A stretch of 64,000 bases of DNA from Yersinia kristensenii (GTDB lineage Bacteria > Pseudomonadota > Gammaproteobacteria > Enterobacterales > Enterobacteriaceae), in contig NZ_UHIY01000001.1 of assembly GCF_900460525.1 (NCBI RefSeq), positions 558,001-622,000 on the forward strand. The letters run 5' to 3'. The position numbers were made by a program, and so were the translations under genes. The first letter of the stretch is position 1. Each line of letters begins with the position of its first letter. The notes under the pieces are model-generated. The model was not told the DNA's origin, did not search any database, and saw only the letters and a program-made list of their open reading frames with translations. This document shows positions 13,074-23,609 of the stretch, one piece after another.

Positions 13074-13308
13074 TCTCAACGGGGTGCAAGAACATCGCTA
13101 GCCAAGTTCAATCCGGTGCCGCAAGTGTTAAAAACACAGCGAGCCGGGTTCAGACAGTGGCGGACAGCACGGAGAAACCGGAGCGTACTTGAAGTACGTG
13201 AGGATTTCGAGTACTGCCCAACGCTGTATCAACCACGGCGCAGCACGTTTTTGCTGAGAGCAAACCCGTCGAACCTGATCCGGTTAACACCGGCGGAGGG
13301 ATTTGAGA
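13074..13308 (+). promoter_or_regulatory. TPP (THI-box) riboswitch with enlarged P3 arm
   Basis: All conserved parts of the thiamine-pyrophosphate aptamer are visible. P1 is TCTCAA (13074-13079) with TTGAGA (13303-13308). P2 is ACGGG with CCCGT. CTGAGAG follows P3, and AACCTGATCCGGTTAACACCGG forms P4/P5 in two overlapping segments. P3 closes with GCAAGAAC (13086-13093) and GTTTTTGC (13247-13254) but encloses 153 extra bases containing a dispersed hairpin repeat. It lies 82 bases upstream of thiB and should turn off thiBPQ when TPP is high. Confidence 0.92.
13160..13219 (+). repeat. Hairpin repeat B, copy 1 (inside riboswitch P3)
   Basis: Shares GCGGACAGC-CGG-GAAACC, then GGAGCGTAC, then GAGGAT-TCGAG-AC with a second copy at 17789-17865. 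The centre CGTACTTGAAGTACG is a palindrome. It looks like a mobile palindromic intergenic repeat; I do not recall its family name with certainty. Confidence 0.65.
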
Positions 13309-13390
13309 AAAATAACGCCGTATCATCTTGATATTTATGTTATTTACCGCCTCAGATACCTTTGCCACCTTTATCCTTAAGGAGTGCAAA

Positions 13391-14380
13391 GTGTTTAAAC
13401 GCATGATTTCCTGCTTGTTTTTGCTGTCTGCTGCTGCCGTCGCTGCTGATAAACCCACATTGACTGTTTATACCTATGATTCTTTCGCGGCTGATTGGGG
13501 CCCCGGGCCGTCGATTAAAAAAGCCTTTGAAGCCGAGTGTGATTGCCAGCTGAAATTTGTAGCACTGGAAGACGGTGTTTCCCTGCTGAACCGCTTGCGG
13601 ATGGAGGGTAAAAATAGTCAGGCCGATGTGGTGTTAGGCTTAGATAACAATCTGGTTCAAGCGGCAGAGCAAACCGGATTATTCGTGCCGAGTCAGGTAG
13701 ATACCAGCGACCTAACTTTGCCGGAAAAATGGCAGAATAACACTTTCGTCCCCTACGATTACGGCTATTTTGCTTTTGTGTATGACAAAAACAAACTGAA
13801 AAACCCGCCGAAAAGCCTGCAAGAATTGGTCGACAGCCAAGAGCCGTGGAAAGTGATTTATCAAGACCCGCGCACCAGCACACCGGGCCTCGGTTTAATG
13901 TTGTGGATGCAAAAAGTCTATGGCGACCAAGCCCCGCAAGCATGGCAAAAATTAGCGAAAAAAACCGTCACCGTGACCAAAGGCTGGAGCGAAGCTTACG
14001 GCTTGTTCCTAAAAGGTGAAGGCGATTTAGTGCTGAGCTATACCACTTCTCCGGCTTACCATCTGATTGAAGAGAAGAAAGACAACTATGCCGCGGCCAA
14101 TTTTAGCGAAGGCCATTATCTGCAAGTGGAAGTGGCCGGTGTGGTGGCGTCCAGCAAACAACCGGAACTGGCGCAGCGCTTTATGCAGTTTATGGTCACC
14201 CCTGCATTCCAGAATCATATTCCGACCGGCAACTGGATGTATCCAGTGATCAAAATGGATTTACCGGCTGGATTTGAAACACTCACCGTGCCGCAAAAAG
14301 CTTTACAGTTTGATGCAAAAGACGTGGCAGATAATCGCGGTAAATGGATTCAAACATGGCAATCCGCCGTCAGCCATTAA
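13391..14380 (+). CDS. thiB: Thiamine/TPP-binding periplasmic protein
   Basis: Periplasmic component of the thiamine ABC importer, about 329 residues, with an N-terminal signal peptide (hydrophobic core CLFLLSAAAVAA). It is highly similar to E. coli ThiB (tbpA), for example TVYTYDSFAADWGPGP and DPRTSTPGLGL. I chose GTG 13391 because GGAG (13381-13384) lies 6 bases upstream; the next ATG (13403) is too far from it. It is controlled by the upstream TPP riboswitch. Its last 25 bases overlap thiP. Confidence 0.95.
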   Translation: MFKRMISCLFLLSAAAVAADKPTLTVYTYDSFAADWGPGPSIKKAFEAECDCQLKFVALEDGVSLLNRLRMEGKNSQADVVLGLDNNLVQAAEQTGLFVPSQVDTSDLTLPEKWQNNTFVPYDYGYFAFVYDKNKLKNPPKSLQELVDSQEPWKVIYQDPRTSTPGLGLMLWMQKVYGDQAPQAWQKLAKKTVTVTKGWSEAYGLFLKGEGDLVLSYTTSPAYHLIEEKKDNYAAANFSEGHYLQVEVAGVVASSKQPELAQRFMQFMVTPAFQNHIPTGNWMYPVIKMDLPAGFETLTVPQKALQFDAKDVADNRGKWIQTWQSAVSH

Positions 14381-15964
14381 TCGCCCCCTGGCTGTGGCCG
14401 GGGCTGCTGGCGGCCTTGCTGATAGTCGGTGTCGCCTTGCTGGCGTTCAGCGCTATCTGGCGTCATGCCCCGGCAGCCGACTGGCAAAGCATCTGGCATG
14501 ACCGCTATCTGTGGCATGTGATTCGCTTCACTTTCTGGCAGGCGTTTCTTTCTGCGCTGCTGTCCGTTATTCCGGCGATTTTTTTGGCGCGCGCCTTATA
14601 CCGCCGCCGCTTCCCTGGCCGCCAACTGATGCTGCGCTTATGCGCCATGACACTGGTGCTGCCGGTGCTGGTCGCCATTTTTGGCATTCTGACAGTGTAT
14701 GGCCGCCAAGGTTGGCTGGCGGCGCTGTTGGGCTGGCTGGGGGGTGGATTACCGCTTCTCACCCTATGGTTTACAAGGGATTTTGCTGGCGCATATTTTC
14801 TTTAATATGCCGCTGGCGACCCGCTTGTTATTGCAGTCATTGGAAAGCATTGCCGTTGAACAGCGCCAGTTAGCCGCCCAATTGGGCATGAACGGCTGGC
14901 AGCATTTTCGCTGGGTCGAATGGCCCTATCTGCGCCGCCAAATTCTGCCGACTGCCGCGCTGATTTTCATGCTGTGTTTTGCCAGCTTTGCCACCGTGCT
15001 TTCTCTGGGGGGCGGGCCGCAAGCCACCACCATCGAACTGGCTATTTATCAGGCGCTTAGCTATGACTACGATTTGGGGCGCGCCGCATTATTGGCACTG
15101 ATTCAACTGGGCTGTTGCCTGGGCTTGGTGGTGCTGAGCCAACGGCTAAGTTCAGTGTTAGCGGTGGGGAATACCCACGGTCAGGAGTGGCGTAGTCAGC
15201 AAGACAGTTCGTGGTCGCGCATTAGCGATACCTTGTTAATCGGGGCAGCATTATTATTGATGGTGCCGCCATTACTCGCCGTCGTGATTGATGGCAGCAA
15301 TAAAACAATCTTGACCGTGCTACAGCAACCGGCGCTGTGGCAAGCTTTCTTTACCTCACTGATCATCGCCATTGGCGCAGGATTATTGTGTGTCACTCTG
15401 ACCATGATGCTGCTATGGAGTAGCCGTGAGCTGAAACTGCGCCACCACGCAGCTTACGGACAAGCCTTGGATATCAGCGGCATGGTGATTCTGGCGATGC
15501 CGGGGATCGTGCTGGCCACCGGTTTTTTCTTATTACTCAATGACACGCTGGGCTTGCCGCAATCACCTTATGCATTGGTGATTTTGACCAATGCGCTGAT
15601 GGCGGTGCCCTATGCATTAAAAGTGTTGGATAACCCGATGCGCGATCTGGCTGAGCGCTATACGCCACTGTGCTTATCACTGGATATTCGCGGCTGGCAT
15701 CGTGTGCGCCATATTGAGTTACGGGCACTGAAACGCCCACTGGCTCAAGCGCTGGCCTTCGCCAGTGTGCTTTCTATCGGGGATTTTGGTGTGGTCGCGC
15801 TGTTTGGTAACGAGCATTTCCGCACCCTGCCATTTTATCTCTATCAACAGATAGGGTCTTATCGTAGCAATGATGGCGCGGTGACCGCCCTGCTGCTGCT
15901 GTTACTGTGTTTCCTGCTGTTTACTCTTATTGAAAAACTGCCGAGCCGCCATGCTAAAGCTTGA
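14356..15964 (+). pseudogene. thiP: Thiamine ABC transporter permease, frameshifted
   Basis: Two frames together encode a complete ThiP homologue of about 536 residues. Frame one starts at ATG 14356 (MAIRRQPLIAPW) and runs to ..GWLAALLGWLG. The match then jumps to frame two from VDYRFSPYGLQGILL to the end. The break coincides with a run of six G (14739-14744); five G would restore a single frame. As written the first frame ends at 14805 after 149 codons, losing nearly all transmembrane segments. It may be a true pseudogene or a sequencing error in a homopolymer. It overlaps thiB by 25 bases and thiQ by 14, the normal operon layout. Confidence 0.88.
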
Positions 15965-16652
15965 GAAAATCACCTATTTATACGACCACTTACCGATGCG
16001 TTTTGATTTGCGCATTCAAGCCGGTGAGCGGGTGGCTATTCTTGGCCCCAGCGGAGCGGGAAAAAGCACGCTATTGAGCTTGATTGCAGGGTTTTTGGCA
16101 CCGGCCAGTGGCCGGATGATGCTGAATAATCAAGACCATACCTATACACCGCCGGCCCAAAGACCGGTGTCGATGTTGTTTCAGGAAAATAATCTGTTCT
16201 CGCATTTGAATGTCGAACAGAACATTGGGCTGGGTTTGCATCCGGGGCTAAAACTCAATCATGAGCAAAAGTTGCTGCTCGGCCAGATAGCGCAACAAGT
16301 GGGATTGGAAGAGTGCCTCGACCGGCTACCGGCGCAGCTTTCCGGCGGCCAACGCCAGCGGGCGGCACTGGCGCGCTGTCTGGTGCGCAGCCAACCCATC
16401 CTGCTGCTGGACGAGCCTTTTTCCGCACTAGACCCGGCATTGCGCAATGAAATGCTGCAACTGGTCGAAAACGTCTGCGAAAATCGCCAATTGACCTTGT
16501 TGATGGTGTCGCACAATCTGGATGACGCCGCCCGCATTGCCGAGCGCACGTTATTAGTGGTGGGTGGGCGCATTTACTATGACGGCCCCACCCAGGCACT
16601 GGTCAACGGCAGTGCGCCGGAAGCCAGTGTGCTGGGGATTATTCCCCTGTAG
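15951..16652 (+). CDS. thiQ: Thiamine ABC transporter ATP-binding protein
   Basis: 233 residues, ABC-type ATPase energising thiamine/TPP import with ThiB and ThiP. Walker A is GPSGAGKST, the signature [13 protein letters not shown], and Walker [13 protein letters not shown], all intact. ATG 15951 overlaps the end of thiP by 14 bases; an upstream in-frame ATG at 15930 would add seven residues not seen in E. coli ThiQ. Because the gene and its coupling are intact, loss of thiP, if real, is likely recent. Confidence 0.95.
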   Translation: MLKLEKITYLYDHLPMRFDLRIQAGERVAILGPSGAGKSTLLSLIAGFLAPASGRMMLNNQDHTYTPPAQRPVSMLFQENNLFSHLNVEQNIGLGLHPGLKLNHEQKLLLGQIAQQVGLEECLDRLPAQLSGGQRQRAALARCLVRSQPILLLDEPFSALDPALRNEMLQLVENVCENRQLTLLMVSHNLDDAARIAERTLLVVGGRIYYDGPTQALVNGSAPEASVLGIIPL

Positions 16653-16694
16653 TTGATAGAGCGACTAGCCCCTGCCGCGTCAAGGCGAAGGGGA

Positions 16695-17462
16695 TTAGCC
16701 CGCTAATACCTTCCATAACAAATGGCGATAAAGCGGCATGATGGGCTGCATATGGAGCCAAACAAAACTGGCAATCGCCACGATAATGGACAGCAGCGTC
16801 ACCCAGCGCAAGCGGGCCAAAGGCAACCATTTGCTCAGGCGGTCCGGGCTGCGTTTACCAAAGCGCCACCAGCGCCATGACAGCCACAATGCCAGCCAAA
16901 TCAGCACCACCACCGCAAATAATAGCCATTTAAACATCGTGCTATTGGCACTCGGCGGAATATCGATGGCGACACCAGCCAGTATACCGGGGAATAAATA
17001 GACCGGCGGCCATGTCAGGCAACCAATCACATTGGGCAAGGCAAATTTCACTGGCGGCAGATTGAGCATCCCCGCGACCATCGGCACAATAGGCCGCGCC
17101 GGGCCAATAAAGCGCCCCAGCAGCACCGTTGCCATGCTGTGGTTATGCAAAGCATGCTCAGTTTTCGCCAACAGCGATTTATGCTTTTTCAAGAAAGACC
17201 AGCGGTGCAGCGGCTCTTTGAAGCGGCGGCCGATAAAATACGAGGCCCAATCCCCCACCAGACAGCCTACAGTGGCAGCAGCCCAGGCAGAATAAAAGCC
17301 CACTTCCCCACTGCCAATCAACGCGCCTACACTGGTCATCATGACCGTGCCGGGCAGCAACATCCCCACCAAAGCTAAAGATTCGAGAAAAGTGACGAGC
17401 ATGACGACAAATAGCGTGAAAGCCAGAGATTGCGTCAATAAATGTAATAAATAGGCTTCCAT
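16695..17462 (-). CDS. yabI: DedA-family inner-membrane protein YabI
   Basis: 255 residues, DedA/SNARE-associated (VTT) family with several hydrophobic segments. The family motif GRFIGPARPIVPMVAG (around residues 115-130) and the upstream FLESLALVGMLLPG segment are clear. DedA proteins act as lipid-carrier flippases and support membrane homeostasis; the specific role of YabI is not settled. Convergent with thiQ, 42 bases apart, the same order as E. coli. Confidence 0.93.
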   Translation of the reverse strand: MEAYLLHLLTQSLAFTLFVVMLVTFLESLALVGMLLPGTVMMTSVGALIGSGEVGFYSAWAAATVGCLVGDWASYFIGRRFKEPLHRWSFLKKHKSLLAKTEHALHNHSMATVLLGRFIGPARPIVPMVAGMLNLPPVKFALPNVIGCLTWPPVYLFPGILAGVAIDIPPSANSTMFKWLLFAVVVLIWLALWLSWRWWRFGKRSPDRLSKWLPLARLRWVTLLSIIVAIASFVWLHMQPIMPLYRHLLWKVLAG

Positions 17463-17543
17463 AGATTTGTCCGTTGGTTAACACCCAAGGCTAAGGCGCG
17501 GGGGATTGTCCGGTGCTGCGTGAAATGAGTCAATCAACAAATT

Positions 17544-17684
17544 TCCCCTTCGTCCTTGAAGCCGCAGGGTTGTTAGCTGCGCTTACTCGCCAAATCACTT
17601 ACGGGCCGTTGACCTTAAAATGAATAGACTCATCGGGATTCGCCCACTTGCTGCCTACCTGTAATTCCAATGACTTTGGGTATA
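17544..17684 (-). repeat. ERIC element, about 141 bp, upstream of polB
   Basis: Read on the minus strand it runs from TACCCAAAGTCATTGGAATT through GGCGAATCCCGATGAGT and GTAAGTGATTTGGCGAGTAAG to CGGCTTCAAGGACGAAGGG. This is the ERIC layout: end motif, central imperfect palindrome, end motif. A 60-codon ORF within it is not considered a gene. Confidence 0.75.
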
Positions 17685-17721
17685 CATCGAGCGAATAGAA
17701 ATCATCATTAAAATAGACAAA

Positions 17722-17741
17722 TACTGTATAAATACCCATAC
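17722..17741 (+). promoter_or_regulatory. Possible degenerate LexA box upstream of polB
   Basis: TACTGTATAAATACCCATAC has one good LexA half (TACTGTATA) and a poor second half (consensus CTGT-N8-ACAG). polB (dinA) is SOS-regulated in E. coli with a box beginning ACTGTATAAA, which is what prompted this call. The distance to the gene is large, 134 to 179 bases, because repeat B lies between. Confidence 0.35.
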
Positions 17742-17788
17742 TAAGATAGCATAAACTCTCAGGCGTTATTGTTGCAGCCAATTTGGAT

Positions 17789-17865
17789 GCGGACAGCGCG
17801 GCGAAACCGGAGCGTACACCATGACATTGTGAATCATGGCTACCTGAGGATATCGAGCACGACCC
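17789..17865 (+). repeat. Hairpin repeat B, copy 2 (upstream of polB)
   Basis: Second copy of the repeat at 13160-13219. The flanks are conserved (GCGGACAGCGCGG-GAAACC and GAGGATATCGAGCAC), but the central palindrome is replaced by a different stem, ACCATGA with TCATGGCT, closing a longer loop. It ends 10 bases before the first possible polB start. Confidence 0.6.
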
Positions 17866-17919
17866 AAGTTCAAAATGACAAATAAAATAGCCTGTACATT
17901 ACCTATAAAGGTTAGCACC

Positions 17920-20292
17920 GTGGGGAAAACCCGTCAGGGCTTCCTGCTCACCCGCCACTGGCGAGACACGCAGGCAGGCACCGAAGTTGAATTCTGGTTA
18001 GCCACCGATGAAGGCCCGCAGCAAGTCCGGCTGCCGCCTCAACCTTCGGTGGCATTTATCCCAGCCGAACAGCGGCAACGGGCTGAAACCGTGCTGCGTA
18101 ATGAACGCCGCTGGCAACTGCGCCCGCTTGAATTGACCGATTTCCACCAACGCCCGGTTCTGGGCCTTTATTGCACCCAACATCGCCAATTAATCCGCCT
18201 GGAAAAACTGCTCAGAGAAAGTGGCGTGAATGTCTACGAAGGCGATATTCGCCCGCCAGAACGTTTTCTCATGGAGCGTTTTATTACCGCGCCGGTCTGG
18301 TTTAGCGGCGAAGATAATGGCAACGGCCCACTACTCAATACCCAAATGAAACCGGCCGAGGATTACCGTCCAACCCTAAAACTGGTATCACTGGATATCG
18401 AAACCAGCGAACACGGGGAACTTTATTGCATTGGTTTAGAGGGCTGCGGCCAGCGGCAGGTTTACATGCTGGGGCCGCCCAATGGCCATCAGGCCGATGA
18501 AGCCGCACTGGATTTCAATCTGGAATATGTCGCCAGCCGCCCGCTGTTGCTGGAAAAACTCAACCAATGGCTGGAGCGGCATGATCCCGATGCCATCATT
18601 GGCTGGAATCTGGTGCAATTTGATCTGCGCGTGTTACAAAAACACGCCGACCGCTATCAAATCCCGCTGCGTTTTGGCCGGGGCGGCAACCTACTGGAGT
18701 GGCGCGAACACGGTTTTAAACAGGGGCACTTTTTTGCGTCGGCTGCGGGGCGGTTGATTATCGATGGGATCGAAGCACTGAAATCCGCCACCTGGAATTT
18801 CCCATCATTTAGTCTGGAATCGGTCTCCCAGACCTTACTGGGCGAGGGAAAAGCCAGTGATAGCCCCTATCAGCGGATGGATGAAATCAACCACCGTTTT
18901 GCCCATGATAAGCCAGCACTGGCCCACTACAACTTGAAAGACTGCGAGTTGGTGACGCGGATTTTTGCCAAAACTGAGCTACTGAGTTTCTTACTTGAGC
19001 GCTCGACTGTCACCGGGCTGGCGGCGGATCGCAATGGCGGTTCAGTGGCAGCATTTACCCACCTTTATCTGCCACGGATGCACCGCATTGGCTATGTCGC
19101 ACCCAATTTAGGCGAGTTGCCCGAAGAGCACAGCCCTGGCGGTTTTGTGATGGATTCTCAGCCAGGATTGTATGACTCGGTGTTGGTGCTCGACTACAAA
19201 AGCCTGTATCCGTCGATTATCCGCACTTTTTTGATTGATCCGGTGGGATTGGTGGCAGGTATGGCCCTGCCGGATGAGCAACATTCCGTGCCGGGCTTTC
19301 GCGGGGCTTGGTTCTCACGTGAAAAACACTGCCTGCCGGCGATTGTTAACCAGATTTGGCAGGGGCGAGAAGCCGCAAAACGCCAACAAAACAAGCCGTT
19401 ATCCCAAGCACTGAAGATCATTATGAATGCCTTTTATGGCGTGCTTGGCTCCAGCGGATGCCGTTTTTTCGATCCCCGGCTGGCGTCCTCAATTACTCTG
19501 CGCGGCCACGAAATCATGCGCCAAACCCGCGAATTGATTGAAGCACGGGGCTATCAGGTTATTTATGGCGATACCGATTCAACCTTTGTTTGGCTGAAAA
19601 ACGCCCACAGTGAAGAGCAGGCCTCGCGCATTGGCAAAGAGCTGGTGCAGTATGTCAATCAATGGTGGCAAACCCATATCCGTGAAACCTATGATTTGCC
19701 CTGCGCGCTGGAATTAGAATTTGAAACTCACTATCGGCGCTTTTTGATGCCCACCATCCGGGGCGCGGAGCAAGGCAGTAAAAAGCGCTATGCCGGGCTA
19801 ATATCCACCCCTGCGGGCGATCAAATGATCTATAAAGGGCTGGAGACGGTGCGCACCGACTGGACACCACTGGCTCAGCAATTCCAGCGCGAGCTGTACC
19901 TGCGGATTTTCCAGCAGCAACCTTATCAGGACTACGTGCGCGATTATGTCGCCCGCACCCTCAATGGCGAATTAGACGAGCAACTGATTTACCGCAAGCG
20001 CTTGCGGCGGCGGCTCGACGACTACCAGCGTAATGTCCCGCCCCATGCCAGAGCGGCGCGCCTGGCGGATGAGTTTAACCGCAAGCTGGGGCGGCCGTTG
20101 CAATATCAGAATGGCGGCTGGATAAGTTATGTCATGACCACTGCCGGCCCGGAACCCCTTGAAACTCGGCAATCCCCAATTGATTACGATCACTACCTGA
20201 CGCGACAGCTCCAGCCCGTGGCAGACGCGATACTGCCTTTTATGCATGATGACTTCACCACACTCATCACCGGTCAGATGGGGCTATTCTGA
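17920..20292 (+). CDS. polB: DNA polymerase II
   Basis: Family B polymerase with 3'-5' exonuclease, used in replication restart and damage bypass. About 790 residues (783 in E. coli). Exonuclease motif I is SLDIET; polymerase motifs are DYKSLYPSI (A), KIIMNAFYG (B) and YGDTDS (C), all intact. The C-terminus TGQMGLF ends in a beta-clamp-binding type sequence. I prefer GTG 17920, preceded by AAAGG at a good distance and close to the E. coli N-terminus; ATG 17875 in the same frame would add 15 residues but lacks a clear ribosome-binding site. Confidence 0.93.
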   Translation: MGKTRQGFLLTRHWRDTQAGTEVEFWLATDEGPQQVRLPPQPSVAFIPAEQRQRAETVLRNERRWQLRPLELTDFHQRPVLGLYCTQHRQLIRLEKLLRESGVNVYEGDIRPPERFLMERFITAPVWFSGEDNGNGPLLNTQMKPAEDYRPTLKLVSLDIETSEHGELYCIGLEGCGQRQVYMLGPPNGHQADEAALDFNLEYVASRPLLLEKLNQWLERHDPDAIIGWNLVQFDLRVLQKHADRYQIPLRFGRGGNLLEWREHGFKQGHFFASAAGRLIIDGIEALKSATWNFPSFSLESVSQTLLGEGKASDSPYQRMDEINHRFAHDKPALAHYNLKDCELVTRIFAKTELLSFLLERSTVTGLAADRNGGSVAAFTHLYLPRMHRIGYVAPNLGELPEEHSPGGFVMDSQPGLYDSVLVLDYKSLYPSIIRTFLIDPVGLVAGMALPDEQHSVPGFRGAWFSREKHCLPAIVNQIWQGREAAKRQQNKPLSQALKIIMNAFYGVLGSSGCRFFDPRLASSITLRGHEIMRQTRELIEARGYQVIYGDTDSTFVWLKNAHSEEQASRIGKELVQYVNQWWQTHIRETYDLPCALELEFETHYRRFLMPTIRGAEQGSKKRYAGLISTPAGDQMIYKGLETVRTDWTPLAQQFQRELYLRIFQQQPYQDYVRDYVARTLNGELDEQLIYRKRLRRRLDDYQRNVPPHARAARLADEFNRKLGRPLQYQNGGWISYVMTTAGPEPLETRQSPIDYDHYLTRQLQPVADAILPFMHDDFTTLITGQMGLF

Positions 20293-20300
20293 TACCTTAA

Positions 20301-20443
20301 TACCTTAAATAATTCGAGTTGCAGGAAGGCGGCAATTGAGTAAATCTCGATGAGCTGACTTATTTTTTTAAGGTCAAGACCAGTAAGTGATTCCGATGAG
20401 CGAAAGCAGCCAACACACATGCAGCTTGAAATATGACGGGTAT
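20301..20443 (+). repeat. ERIC element, about 143 bp, between polB and rapA
   Basis: Begins TACCTTAAATAATTCGAGTT and ends TGACGGGTA. It contains the ERIC2-like core AGTAAGTGATTCCGATGAGCG and the partner AGTAAATCTCGATGAGC. It sits 9 bases after the polB stop. Confidence 0.85.
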
Positions 20444-20702
20444 TTTACAGGTGACGAAAGGCTCTGCTTCCATTACCATAGCGCCCTTGCCAAAATTCGC
20501 ATCAATCACATTTACATAACCGACTGGTTATAATTAACCGTGTAATCGAATCCTGTCATTTTCAGACAGACTCGTCAGCCACGTAAGCTGCGTGGGCGGT
20601 AAACTATTGCCAGCAATTTTATTTTTGTTCTCTATACGCACTTAAATTTACAAAAACCTTATTACTAATAACTGTCCAACAAAAAAATCGAGCCGATAAT
20701 TT
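20444..20702 (+). promoter_or_regulatory. rapA upstream region with candidate promoter
   Basis: No gene is seen. A perfect -10 hexamer TATAAT lies at 20529-20534 with ATCACA (4 of 6 -35 bases) 18 bases upstream. A short leader hairpin CCACG/CGTGG lies at about 20579-20596. The 5' leader would be about 160 bases. Promoter assignment is tentative. Confidence 0.4.
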
Positions 20703-23609
20703 ATGCCTTTTACACTTGGTCAACGCTGGATCAGCGACACAGAAAGCGAACTTGGATTGGGTACCGTCGTTGCCATTGACGTACGCATGATCACCTTACT
20801 GTTTCCCGCCACCGGTGAAAACCGCCTTTACGCCAGAAATGACTCGCCAATTACCCGCGTCATGTTCAATCCGGGTGATACCATCACTCACCACGAAGGC
20901 TGGCAGCTGAAAGTGGAAGAGGTGTCTGAGGAAAATGGGCTGATTACCTATATCGGCACCCGCCTGGATACCGAAGAAACCGGCGTTTCTATGCGTGAAG
21001 TGTTGCTCGATAGCAAACTGACTTTTAGCAAACCGCAGGACAGATTATTTGCAGGCCAAATTGATCGTATGGATCGATTCGCACTGCGTTTCCGCGCCCG
21101 TAAATATCAAAGTGAGCAATTCCGCTTGCCATGGAGTGGTTTGCGCGGTATTCGTGCCAGCCTGATCCCACACCAATTACATATTGCTTATGAAGTGGGT
21201 CAGCGCCATGCACCGCGTGTCTTGCTGGCCGATGAAGTCGGCTTGGGTAAAACCATCGAAGCCGGGATGATTATCCACCAACAATTGCTGTCAGGCCGTG
21301 CTGAACGCATCCTGATTGTGGTGCCGGAAAGCTTGCAACATCAGTGGTTGGTCGAAATGCTGCGCCGCTTCAATCTGCGCTTCTCGCTGTTTGATGACAG
21401 CCGCTACTCCGAATCCCTGCTCGACAGCAGCAATCCATTTGAAACCGAACAAATGGTCATTTGCTCACTGGATTTTGTGCGCCGTAATAAACAGCGCCTG
21501 GAACAGTTGGCAGATGCCTCCTGGGATTTGCTGGTGGTGGATGAAGCGCACCATCTGGCCTGGAGTGAAGAGGCCCCAAGCCGCGAATATCAAGTGATTG
21601 AACAGCTCGCCGAGCATATCCCCGGCGTGTTGCTGTTGACCGCCACCCCTGAACAACTGGGCCAGCAGAGCCACTTTGCTCGCTTGCGCCTGCTTGATCC
21701 CGATCGCTTCCACGATTACGAAGAATTCGTTAATGAGCAACAAAAATACCGCCCAATCGCCGATGCAGTCACCTTGCTGCTGGGCGGCGAGCGCTTAACT
21801 GACGACAAGCTGAATCTGCTCGGCGAGCTGATTAATGAGCAAGATATTGAGCCGCTGCTGAAAGCAGCAAACAGTCAAACTGAAGACAGCGAAGCCGCAC
21901 GCCAAGAACTGGTGACTATGCTGATGGACAGACATGGCACCAGCCGTATCTTGTTCCGCAACACCCGTAATGGGGTGAAAGGCTTCCCACACCGTGTGTT
22001 GCATCAGATTAAGCTACCGCTACCGACTCAATACCAAACAGCCATTAAAGTCTCTGGCATTATGAGTGCGAAGAAAACTCTGGAAGCACGCGCCAAAGAC
22101 ATGCTTTATCCAGAGCAAATCTACCAAGAATTTGAGGGCGAAAATGCCACTTGGTGGAACTTTGACCCTCGGGTTGAATGGCTGCTTAACTACCTGACGG
22201 CCAATCGCAGTGAGAAAGTGCTGGTTATCTGCGCCCAAGCCGCCACCGCCTTGCAGCTTGAACAAGTGTTGCGCGAGCGCGAAGCTATCCGCGCGGCAGT
22301 ATTCCATGAAGGTTTATCACTGATTGAACGCGACCGTGCGGCGGCCTATTTCGCTTCTGAAGAAGATGGCGCGCAGGTGTTGCTGTGTTCTGAAATAGGC
22401 TCTGAAGGGCGCAACTTCCAGTTTGCTTGCCAATTGGTGATGTTCGATTTGCCTTTTAACCCAGACTTGCTCGAACAACGTATTGGCCGTCTGGATAGGA
22501 TCGGTCAAAACCGTGAAATTCAAATTATGGTGCCTTATCTGGAAAATACCGCGCAAGCCGTGCTGGTGCGTTGGTATCACGAAGGTTTGGATGCTTTCGA
22601 GCACACCTGCCCGACCGGCCGCACCATTTATGATAGCGGTTATCAGGAACTGATTACCTATCTGGCGACGCCGAATGAGCAGGCAGGGTTGGATGAATTT
22701 ATCCACACCTGCCGCCAGCAGCACGAAGGGCTGAAACTCCAATTGGAACAGGGCCGTGACCGCCTGCTAGAAATGCATTCCAATGGCGGGGAACATGGGC
22801 AAGAACTGGCACAAATCATTGCTGACCAAGATAATGACGTCAATTTGGTCAGTTTCGCCCTGAATCTGTTCGATATTGTGGGGATCAATCAAGAAGATCG
22901 CAGTGACAATCTGATTGTACTGACCCCCTCTGATCACATGCTGGTGCCGGACTTCCCAGGGCTGCCGCAAGATGGCTGCACTGTGACTTTTGATCGCGAA
23001 CAAGCGCTATCGCGCGAAGATGCTCAGTTTGTCAGTTGGGAGCACCCGATCATCCGTAATGGTTTGGATCTGATCTTATCCGGCGATACCGGCAGTTGTG
23101 CAGTTTCTTTGTTGAAAAACAAAGCATTGCCGGTCGGTACTCTGCTCGCGGAATTGGTCTATGTGGTCGAAGCGCAAGCACCAAAACACTTGCAACTGAC
23201 GCGCTTCTTACCCCCGACGCCGGTGCGGATGCTGATGGATAGAAATGGCACCAATTTGGCCGCGCAGGTTGAATTTGAAAGCTTTAATCGTCAACTGAAT
23301 GCCGTCAATCGCCATACCTCCAGCAAGTTGGTCAACGCGGTTCAGCAAGAAGTTCACGCGATGTTACAGCAAGCAGAAGCCTTGGTTGAAGAACAGGCAC
23401 GTTTACTGATTGAAGCGGCTAAACATGAAGCGGATGACAAACTGAGCACTGAGCTGTCACGTCTGGAAGCCCTAAAAGCAGTTAACCCTAATATTCGTGA
23501 TGACGAAATAGAGACTCTGGAACATAACCGTAAGATGGTGCTGGAAAACTTGAATCAGGCGGGCTGGCGTTTAGATGCCATTCGTTTGGTGGTGGTGACG
23601 CACCAGTAA
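20703..23609 (+). CDS. rapA: RNA polymerase-associated ATPase RapA
   Basis: 968 residues, the standard length. A Swi2/Snf2-type ATPase that binds RNA polymerase and promotes its recycling after termination. An N-terminal Tudor-like region precedes the ATPase. Walker A is [12 protein letters not shown], the DEAH box is VVDEAHHL, and helicase motif VI is [11 protein letters not shown]. Its TAA stop overlaps the rluA ATG by one base, so the two genes are translationally coupled. Confidence 0.98.
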   Translation: MPFTLGQRWISDTESELGLGTVVAIDVRMITLLFPATGENRLYARNDSPITRVMFNPGDTITHHEGWQLKVEEVSEENGLITYIGTRLDTEETGVSMREVLLDSKLTFSKPQDRLFAGQIDRMDRFALRFRARKYQSEQFRLPWSGLRGIRASLIPHQLHIAYEVGQRHAPRVLLADEVGLGKTIEAGMIIHQQLLSGRAERILIVVPESLQHQWLVEMLRRFNLRFSLFDDSRYSESLLDSSNPFETEQMVICSLDFVRRNKQRLEQLADASWDLLVVDEAHHLAWSEEAPSREYQVIEQLAEHIPGVLLLTATPEQLGQQSHFARLRLLDPDRFHDYEEFVNEQQKYRPIADAVTLLLGGERLTDDKLNLLGELINEQDIEPLLKAANSQTEDSEAARQELVTMLMDRHGTSRILFRNTRNGVKGFPHRVLHQIKLPLPTQYQTAIKVSGIMSAKKTLEARAKDMLYPEQIYQEFEGENATWWNFDPRVEWLLNYLTANRSEKVLVICAQAATALQLEQVLREREAIRAAVFHEGLSLIERDRAAAYFASEEDGAQVLLCSEIGSEGRNFQFACQLVMFDLPFNPDLLEQRIGRLDRIGQNREIQIMVPYLENTAQAVLVRWYHEGLDAFEHTCPTGRTIYDSGYQELITYLATPNEQAGLDEFIHTCRQQHEGLKLQLEQGRDRLLEMHSNGGEHGQELAQIIADQDNDVNLVSFALNLFDIVGINQEDRSDNLIVLTPSDHMLVPDFPGLPQDGCTVTFDREQALSREDAQFVSWEHPIIRNGLDLILSGDTGSCAVSLLKNKALPVGTLLAELVYVVEAQAPKHLQLTRFLPPTPVRMLMDRNGTNLAAQVEFESFNRQLNAVNRHTSSKLVNAVQQEVHAMLQQAEALVEEQARLLIEAAKHEADDKLSTELSRLEALKAVNPNIRDDEIETLEHNRKMVLENLNQAGWRLDAIRLVVVTHQ

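Noticed and set aside
14739..14744. Programmed frameshifting or phase variation in thiP
   Set aside because: A G6 run is short for phase variation, no slippery motif plus pseudoknot is evident, and thiP is not known to use recoding; mutation or sequencing error is simpler.
16640..16694. Terminator between thiQ and yabI
   Set aside because: A CCCCTGCC/GGCGAAGGGG imperfect stem exists but has mismatches and no T-run; too weak to list.
17599..17781. 60-codon minus-strand ORF
   Set aside because: It runs through an ERIC element and has no recognisable protein features.
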